Positions 56,105 to 64,000 of a stretch of DNA of 64,000 bases are shown piece after piece; within the stretch, counting starts at the first letter, position 1, and each line of letters begins with the position of its first letter. The notes beneath the pieces were generated by a model. It did no database searches, had not been told where the DNA came from, and was given only the letters and a program-made list of their open reading frames with translations. The stretch lies in NCBI GenBank assembly GCA_009760855.2, contig WPIO01000030.1, positions 4,101,001 through 4,165,000 on the forward strand, in the 5' to 3' direction. A program made the translations under genes and the position numbers. The DNA comes from Cristatella mucedo (taxonomy: Eukaryota > Bryozoa > Phylactolaemata > Cristatellidae).

Positions 56105-58033
56105 TAATAATAATATTGCACTTGATAAAGCGCCCTCAGAGAACTTAATCTCTTTCTAGGCGCTTTACATTTGCTGCAAAGTGATATGCAATAGAATAGT
56201 AAGTAAAATCATGCTTGAAAAACAAACAAAATAAATAACATGGTTAGGGGTGACATGCACAGGGTCACCATGCAAATGTGGTTAGTGGCAGCATGTACAG
56301 TGTCAGCACGCACAAGCACATCAAGGACGAATCACAGGGACCCACTAAATGCTGTCCTAAATAGGTGTGTTTTTAGGTTCCTTTTAAATGTGGTCAGGTC
56401 AGGGGATGTTCTGTTGCAGGTCGGGAGGGAGTTCCAGGATTTGGGAGCATACGAGCTAAATGCACGGTCTCCAAAGGATTTAAGGTTTGTACGAGGTATT
56501 TCCAGACTGTTGGATTCCGAGAAGCGAGTGGTTCGATGCTTGGCCTGATGGGGTAGTATATCTGAAAGATAGGCTGGAGCCATAGAATGAAGAGACCTAA
56601 AAGTGAGCGACAAAACCTTGAAGTCAATCCGTTGCTTCACTGGTAGCCAGTGCAGGTCGGCGAGAAGTGGAGTAATGTGGCAACTGCGACGCTCACGACA
56701 GACAAGCCTAGCTGCAGAGTTTTGCACAAGCTGCAATCGCCTGATCGCACATGCTGGTAGGCCAGTAAGCAGTGAGTTGCAGAAGTCGAGACGGGATGTC
56801 ACGAATGCATGGACAAACTTGGACGTGATATCCTTATCTAAACAAGCCCGAATTTTAGCAATGCTATGAAGCTGAAAATAGGCGGATTTGACTGTGGAGC
56901 TGATGTGGTCATTTAACAAGAGGTCGCTTTGGAATATGACACCTAGATTTCGAGCTGATTCAACTGGAGATATGCTGGCAGAGCCAATTTTGAAAGTCAG
57001 CCCATTTTCTGAATCACACTGGGTTTGCCCATAACTAGTAGGTCAGTTTTATCATAGTTTAGTTTTAGAAAATTTGCTGCCATCCATGTGCAGATGTCAT
57101 CAATGCATGCAGCAAGTGAGTTGAGAGAATTTGAGGTGCTCGAAGGCTGGGAGGGATCAAAGCAAAGGTACAACTGAGTGTCATCCGCATAGAAGTGAAA
57201 GCCTAGATTGTGCTTGGCAATCACATCAGCAAGAGGGAGAGTATAAACCGTGAAAAGGACCGGACCTAGCACAGAGCCCTGAGGTACTCCATATTTTAGA
57301 GGTACTTCAGATGATCTTTGTCCATTCACGTTAATACTCTGGAGTCTCCCAGTGAGATAGGACCTGAACCACTGCAGAGCAGTGCCAGTGATGCCCAGGC
57401 AAGATGAGAGGCGCTCTAGACGTACTTTGTGATCGATGGTATCAAAAGCTGCCGAAAGATCGAGCAAAACAAGAAGAGACACTCTACCCATGTCTGCATT
57501 CCTAAGTAGGTCGTTGTATACCCGAAGCAATGCTGACTCTGTGGAGTGATTAGCTCTAAAGCCAGACTGGAACTTACTAGCAAGGTGTGGGGTTTCGATA
57601 TATGAGTTCAGCTGGTCTGCCACGACCCGTTCCAGTGTCTTTGATAAGAATGGTAGGAGGGAGACTGGGCGGTAGTTGCTTAAGTTCTCTTGGTCTAGTG
57701 TAGCTTTCTTGAGAAGTGGCCTGACTGCAGCTTTTTGAAAAGTGCTGGGACCTGACATGAGGCTAATGGCATATTAATGATGTTGGTTATGCATGGCAGC
57801 AGCAGATCAATGCAACGTAGGAGCAGGACAGTGGGAATAGGGTCCAGAGGACTTGTTGTCTTCTTTGATTGAGATACGAGCTTTAGGACTAGATCACTAG
57901 TGACCTGCTTAAGTGCAGACATTGAGGCGCAGCCAGGAACCGAGGAACAGCATTCTAGTGGGAAGGTTGTAATCGCAGGGATGGATTCCCTGATCTTGTC
58001 TATCTTCTGCACAAAGAATTGAGAGAAGCACAA
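56105..58033 (-). mobile_element. L2/CR1-type LINE, 5'-truncated, best preserved reverse transcriptase
   Basis: The minus strand carries most of the reverse transcriptase in three frames: 57,695-58,033, then 56,997-57,758 ([57 protein letters not shown] and the intact active site [14 protein letters not shown]), then 56,332-56,919 (SRLDFCNSLL, LHWLPVKQRIDFKVLSLTF, PKSWNSLP). At least two frameshifts break it. The 3' UTR and tail run to 56,105. It lacks the endonuclease domain and is very close in sequence to the 24,285-26,465 copy. Confidence 0.9.
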
Positions 58034-58170
58034 TAATAAAACTTCTATACTTGATAAAGCATCTTCAGAGAACTCAATTTCTAACTAGGTGCTTTACATT
58101 TGATACGGCGGAAGCATGATCCAATGGTTAGTGCAAGGCATGCTTGATAAACAAGAATACAATGCAGCCC
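58034..58170 (-). mobile_element. L2-type LINE tail fragment
   Basis: 'tataccttgata'-like start, 'aagcatcttcagagaactca', 'ctaggtgctttacatttgat' and 'atgcttgataaacaa' mark the 3' end of another copy, directly next to the broken 5' end of the preceding LINE. Confidence 0.7.
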
Positions 58171-58544
58171 TCGATTTCTCCTCTGACTGCCCTCGACGTC
58201 CGTAATTGCATATTCAAAATTTCCGCCTCCATATCGACGTCATGATACTACGCAGATGAGAGGCTGTCTTGAGTGTTGACAGATGCATCATGCCCTCCCA
58301 CTGCTACGTTACTTCCGGTTGCGAGAGAACCATTATAGCGAATGAAAAAAGATGAAGCACACAGATTGGCCGCTCCAAGCGGGTATTTGTTCATGAATTA
58401 ACGTGTCAATCACCAATCACCCATTCCAAAGGGTTCACAAGTCGAAGGTGTTTCGATGAGTACATCATTCTTCTACAATTCGGTTTTTCAGTACTCGGAT
58501 CTGCCACGGAAGAGAAGAGGGAGCAGTCATACTGATGACAGTAA

Positions 58545-59740
58545 CTATTAAAAATGATAATATTAAAACAATACAAGGTCATTTGAATAGCGCCGTAAGA
58601 GATTTAATCTCTTTCGAGTCGCTTTACACGTATGCTGGAAAATAAGTATGTCAATTGTTAGATGATAAAAAGCATGGACTGCTATATAATGAACAATTCA
58701 TAGAAACCTAGCTAATGCTGTGAAGAACGGGTACATTTATAACTCCTTATAAATGTAGCCAAGTTAGCGCATATCGTGACGTCATTCGTAGGTGAGCTTC
58801 TGGTTTTAAAAGCATACGAACTAATGGGACGGTCACCAAAGAACACAAGATTGTTCAAGGAACAGCTAAATGACCTGAGTCATAAGTGCTGTTGTTGTGA
58901 AGCTAAATCAATTTGTAATTAGTTCTGATGGGTAGCCTGGAGGGAGAGAATGAAGGGACCTACAAGTGAGTGACAGAGCGTTTAAGTAAATACCCTGCTT
59001 GACCGGGAGCCCCTGTAGGTCGGTGAGCATTGTTGTATTGTAGTAATTGCGACTTTCGAGAAGACAGACCTTGCTGATTTCTTGCACCAAGTGCAAGTAT
59101 CCTATTTCATAAGCCGGAAGACCTGCGGTTAGTGAGTTATAAAAGCTGAGATGGGATGCCACAAATGTATGGAGCAACTCGGATGAGGTATGCAAGTCTA
59201 AGTAGGCCTGAACTCTTTCAATGCTACTTTGCTAAAAAAAATACGCAGATTTGACTTTGCAGCGGATATGGTCGTCTAGTGAAAGGTCACTTAGAAACGA
59301 ATCACTTGGATTTTGTGCAGATGCTACACGAGATATGCTGGCCAAGCTCATTTTAGAGTTAGGCTTTCTAATTTCTGACTAACGTTAGGGTAGCCCATAA
59401 CTAGTAAGCTGATTTTATCGTCACTCAATTGTAGAAATTTCGCTGCCATCGAAGTGCAAATCTATAAACGACTTGTTGCGATGGAGTTGAGAGAGTTTGA
59501 TATGCTAGAAGACAGGTACAGATCATAGGCACAGCTACGTATCATCTTCATAGTAATGAAAGCGTATATATTGCGCTTGAGCTAACATTGGCTATGGGGT
59601 TAAATGGGCAAATGGGAGTATAGATAGTGAAGAGAGGTGGACACAGCAGATATCAGGGGAGGAGGTAGCCCATACTTTATAGGCTCCTCGAAGGACTGTG
59701 ATGACAGTGTGCCGCTTCTTGAAAGGAGAGAGACATCACC
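58545..59740 (-). mobile_element. L2-type LINE, strongly decayed
   Basis: The tail 'gcgccgtaagagatttaatc' is at about 58,590. Minus-strand remnants include LLHTFVASHLSFYNSLTAGL at 59,100-59,195 and a diverged fingers-to-palm region to about 59,740. Many stops are present. Confidence 0.7.
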
Positions 59741-59914
59741 ATATTTTCAAATCAAACCAAAACATCTGTACTCTTAAGGAAGGCTATGTTTGACCCCACA
59801 GCCTTCCAGCTTAAGACGCTTCCTAGCTTGGCTATGTCTTCTTGTTGTCATCGTATTCCAGTGCAGTGTTGCGAGCTCTGCTTGTATGCCGCTACACATG
59901 GATATAATAATCAT

Positions 59915-62740
59915 AATAATATTATTATTACTACATTTTGTATATCTCCCTCAGAAAATGCTATCCCTTTCTAGCCAATTTACGTTTCCTGCAAAGGAAG
60001 CATGATCGTATGGTTAGTGTTAGCAGGCTAAATGACAACAAGCATACCATTGTTAAGTTTGACATCCACAGGGTCAGCATGCTAATATGGCGAGTAGCAC
60101 CATGCACCTTGTAAACACGAGTAAGAACATGGAAGACGAATCGTACGGAACCACTAAATGCAGTGACAAATTGATGCGTTTTTGAATTCTTTTTAAATGT
60201 GCCCTTGTCAGGGGATACAAGTTGAAGTGAGTTCCAGGCTCTGGGAGTATACGAAACATAGGTACACTCTCAAAAGCATTTTAGGTACGAGGTATAGTAA
60301 ACGATTACATTCCAAAAAACAAGCGGTACGATGCTTAGCATGGTGGGCGAGTAGATCTGATAAGTAGACGGGAAACAAAGAATACAGGGACCTAAAAGTG
60401 AGTGACAGAATCTTGGAAGTCGGTGGGTTGTTTGACTGAGAACCAGTGCAGATCGGTGAGAAGTGGTGTGATGTGGCAACTGCGACGCTCACGACAGACA
60501 AGCATACTCGCAGAGTTTTTCACAAGCTGTAAGAGCCCAATTTCAAAGGATGGTAGACCACCAGCATGCACTAAGTTACAGAAGCCAAGAGGAGATGTCA
60601 CAAATGCATGGACCAACTTAGATGTGGTATCCCTGTCTAAACAAGCCGCAATTTTTTTCGTCCTGCTATGTTGCTGAAAGTAAGCAGACCTAACTGTGAA
60701 GCTGATGCAGTAGTCCAAAAAAGGTCACTTTGAAACAGGACACCTAGATTTCGTGCAGATTCAGCAGGATATAAGCTGGCAGAGCCGATTTTGAGCGTCA
60801 GTATTTCCGATTTCTGAATCACACCTGGCTTGCCCACAACCAGTAAGTTGGTTTTTATCATCATTCTATTTAAGAAAGTTTGCTGCCATCCATGTGCGAA
60901 TGACATCAATACATGCAGGAAGGGAGTTGAAACAATTGGGCAGGCTAGAGGAATGGTAGTGATCAAAGCAAAGGTACAACTGAGTGTCATCCGCATAGAA
61001 GTGAAAGCCTAGATTGTGCCTCGCTATCACATTGGCAAGAATGAGAGTATAAACCGTGAAAAGCACCGAACTAAGCACAGAGCCCTGAGGTATCCCATAC
61101 TTCAGGTGTTCCACGGATGATTCGCGTCAGCTCACATCAGTACTCTGGAGTCTCACACTGACAGAGGACATGAACCAGTGTAGTGCAGTCTCAGTGATAC
61201 CCAGGCGAGATGAGAGGCGCTCGACAAGGGCTTTGGGATCGATAGTATCAAAAGCTACCGAAAGATCGAGCAAAAAAAGTAGAGAGACTCTCCTTAAGTC
61301 TGATTCCTAAGTAGGTCGTTATACACCTAAAGCAATGCTTACTCTGTGGGGGGAGTGATTAGATCTAAAATCAGACAGATCGAAAAGTTACTAGTCAGGT
61401 TTGAAATTTCAACTCATGATGTCAGCTAACCTACCACAATGTATTTCAGTGTAGTTAATAGGAACGGTAGAATGGAGAATGGGCGGGTCGCTCAAGTTTT
61501 CTAGGTCTAGTGGTACTTTCTTATGTAGTGGCTTAAGTACAGCCTTTTTATAGGTGCTGTACATGACCTGAGGATAGCGACAGATTTCTGATGTTAGTTA
61601 TGCATGGCAGCAGCAGATCTAAGCATCGTAGAAGCAGGACAGTGGGAATAGGGTCCAAAGGGCTAGTTGTCTTCTTTGATTGGGATAAAAGCTTCAGAAC
61701 GAGGTCATTAGTGACTTCCTTGAACAAAATACTAGAGTGCAGCATGGAATAGAGGGACATGATTCCAGTGGGGTGGCTGCCACCCTAGGGATTGACTCCT
61801 TATCTTGTCTATCTTGTTGACAAAGAAGCTAGATAAGCGATCAGCTAGATCGTAACAAGGGCACTAGGTAAGCAGCTAACCTTTTTGAGTGGTTAAGGAG
61901 CTGGTTGATCGTAAGACATCAGCATTTTCGGATTGCGCACCCGTGATTAAACAATGTTTTTTCTTTACAGAAGCTAGACTTGGCCGATATTTGGATTGAT
62001 TGGTATGATAAACAGTAGTCCTCGTATGCTTTTCGATGGACTGTGAGTCCTCATCTTTTGTATGGTTTTTAAAGCTAGCGCTTAGTAGACCTAGCTAGTC
62101 TATCGTTCGAGGTAAACCGTCGGCAGCTGGGTCGAGAGCGCATAGTACGCTTAGTCATAGGTGCAAACTCGTCGAGTATGTCAGCTAGTGTGATGTGGTA
62201 GCAATTTACAAATGTTGACACGTCAGAAGGGGGATTGAGCCACTAACGCGAAACAGACATTCTTGTTTGGACAGCATCGATGTCAAGGGTCTTTAGGTTT
62301 TGCGATTCACATGTAATTTTAGATGATGAGGAGAGTGGGGTACACATTGTAGACTGAATGAGATCAGTATATGGCCAGACTAGTAGAATTTGTTATCAGT
62401 AGGTGCTAGCATGCAGCTTTAATACAAAATCTGGTTGAATGTGTGACCATCGATGTGAATGGGGTCATGCACATGAGCCATATGAAAAAATGAGTCAGTC
62501 AGTAATCGAAATTCGGTGCTGAAGACGTCAGATAAGTTATCAAAAATGAACCTTGAAAATCACCCCAAATGAGGAAAGATCAATTCCCTGCTCACAGAAT
62601 CAAAATGAGATCAGACAAATCTGAGATAAAAGGACTTGGTACCTGAGAGGCGATATCTACTGTCATCATTAGCAGCTTATTGTCAGACGAACTCATAACA
62701 ATAGATTTGAAAGACTGCTTAGAGGGATCTGAAACGGCCT
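59915..62740 (-). mobile_element. L2/CR1-type LINE, longest copy, decayed
   Basis: The 3' end has (ATT)n-like DNA and a degraded tail at 59,905-59,990. Minus-strand blocks follow in order: C-terminal region (60,392-60,718, CRERRSCHITPLLTDLHW), active site region (60,866-61,114, [14 protein letters not shown]), palm and fingers remnants (61,150-61,760) and endonuclease-end remnants (62,200-62,740, KITCESQNLKTLDIDA). Stops and frameshifts are frequent. Confidence 0.8.
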
Positions 62741-63440
62741 GGAAATGAAGGGTGAGCCTGTGATAACAGCGACTCTACAATCAGTGTTGATAGATGCAGG
62801 GGTATGCGAGAAGGAAAAGTCTATTGGGGATGCATCGTCTGTGGTCGGCCGGATGAGTCGATTTTAGCCAGGACTCGGTTTAGCACTCCGAGCAGGTTGA
62901 TACCTTTTTAGAAACAATGTCGCTAATTAATAGGAGTTTATTGCACATTGAGCAAGGATTCCAAAGACAAGCCTTAAGGTTGGGCCGCCGAAGTTATAGC
63001 AGGTCTGATGAGTACTAAGTTGGAGAGATTCAATGTAGCACACGAGGGAGATCGCTCAAGGCGGTTAGAGAAAATGCAAGGAATTGCCATCGAGTGGTGC
63101 CTCCGGTCTTGGCCCCAGAGCACGCACTACTCGGCGCTTTTTATGGTAATGCACAATTCACAGACCTTACCAACAGAAACCTCATACATAAATGCATTTG
63201 AACAGCGACAATGAAACGAGAATAGATAGGCACGAGCGTACCTATTAAGTGGGTTACTAGCAGCTGCAAAATCAGATGCTGCTGCTACTGGCTAAGCTAA
63301 TCCAGCCCCAAGCAGCAAGCGTTTAGATGTCCACGGGCATGGAATTTTTTATTTGCTACGGTCAAGCAACAATCAGATAAGCTTTACAAGGTCTTAGCTC
63401 TATCGAATTCCGTATAGAATGTTCGTAAAAAGTTTGATTT
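62741..63440. other. Intergenic DNA, nothing recognised
   Basis: Part of this may be the 5' region of the preceding LINE, but no conserved block was identified. Confidence 0.35.
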
Positions 63441-63449
63441 GATCGTGCA

Positions 63450-63535
63450 TACTTTGTGCCAAATGTAAAGCGCCTTGAAAGAGATTGAGTTCTCCGAGGG
63501 TGCTTTATCAAATGCATTATCATTACTATTAATTT
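63450..63535 (+). mobile_element. Solitary L2-type LINE tail
   Basis: 'gccaaatgtaaagcgccttg', 'gagattgagttctccgaggg', then an ATT-rich end. Confidence 0.78.
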
Positions 63536-63935
63536 TGGAAAGAGAATCCTGCAACAGAAGTGCTAGTGCGCGCTTGATGTCGGGAGACGAGAATTTAAAA
63601 TCTAGATTAAAAAGCTCACTCTGAGACCCAAAGGCCCTAGGCCTAGACTTGATATCTTAAACACCGTATTGGCCATCAAAGACGAGTCCTCTAAGTACGA
63701 TTTTTAATTGCATAATCGCTCATAGCCTCTTCACGAGCATCAGTAAAGAGCTCATCTTCAGCCATGGGTGGGTAGGTTGGGTGTAACGGTTGGTCTTTGC
63801 ACATAGCTTTTGCAGTCAACTGCCGCTTTAAAACAGTTGCACTTCTATATCCTTGCACGTTCAGAGATGCAGAGGTCATCCATTGCAGCTGCTATCAAGC
63901 TACAGGCCCGACCAATTTGGAGGTAATAGTTGTAG

Positions 63936-64000
63936 TTATCAAGCATGATAACACTCACCTTTCAATCATGTTTCCTTCGCCGCAAATGTTAAGCGCCTAG
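63936..64000 (+). mobile_element. L2-type LINE tail, cut by the window end
   Basis: 'gttatcaagcatgataacac', then 'cgcaaatgttaagcgcctag' at the last base. It is the same start as the solitary tail at 42,104. Confidence 0.75.

Overview
The window is nuclear DNA from an animal, almost certainly an invertebrate. Genes are split by GT-AG introns. Intergenic and intronic DNA is full of decayed transposons: L2/CR1-type LINEs, a tRNA-derived SINE, mariner, a Mutator-like element and a Ty3/gypsy gag remnant, plus long dinucleotide microsatellites. The transposon mix would fit an arthropod or other protostome, but I cannot fix the phylum. CCDC146, a sperm flagellum and centriole protein, suggests a species with flagellated sperm.

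Left part (1-24,020): two conserved genes stand head to head. RUVBL1 (AAA+ ATPase of the R2TP, INO80, SRCAP and TIP60 complexes) runs leftward from 10,442. Seven coding exons, about the first 272 residues, are inside the window and the rest lies beyond the left edge. CCDC146 runs rightward from 10,779 to 23,775 in 18 coding exons. Exon phases agree throughout except for one apparent extra base in exon 8. The 336 bp between the two start codons must hold a shared, probably bidirectional, promoter; it contains YY1-like sites.

Middle and right part (24,020-64,000): this is mostly repeat-derived, with a small NIPSNAP family on the minus strand. One copy is intact (47,107-49,652; five exons, 216 residues). 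One is an unprocessed pseudogene with the same five-exon layout (32,252-37,959; stops in exons 1 and 3). One is a recent duplicate of only the 3' half (exons 3-5, about 52,690-54,540). NIPSNAP proteins are usually mitochondrial and contain tandem dimeric alpha/beta-barrel domains. Around and between the copies lie several 5'-truncated L2-type LINEs, a 1.42-kb Mutator-like element with inverted repeats, an 8-bp target duplication and a FLYWCH-type finger (39,119-40,542), a dead gag gene (45,171-46,080), many SINE copies and many solitary LINE tails.

The least ordinary structures are several perfect short palindromes with 14-31 bp arms and a roughly 560-bp foldback in RUVBL1 intron 1. I saw no CRISPR, operon, rRNA or functional tRNA gene. 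I found no clear previously undescribed multi-gene system; the best leads are the NIPSNAP duplication cluster, the foldback structures and the Mutator-like element.
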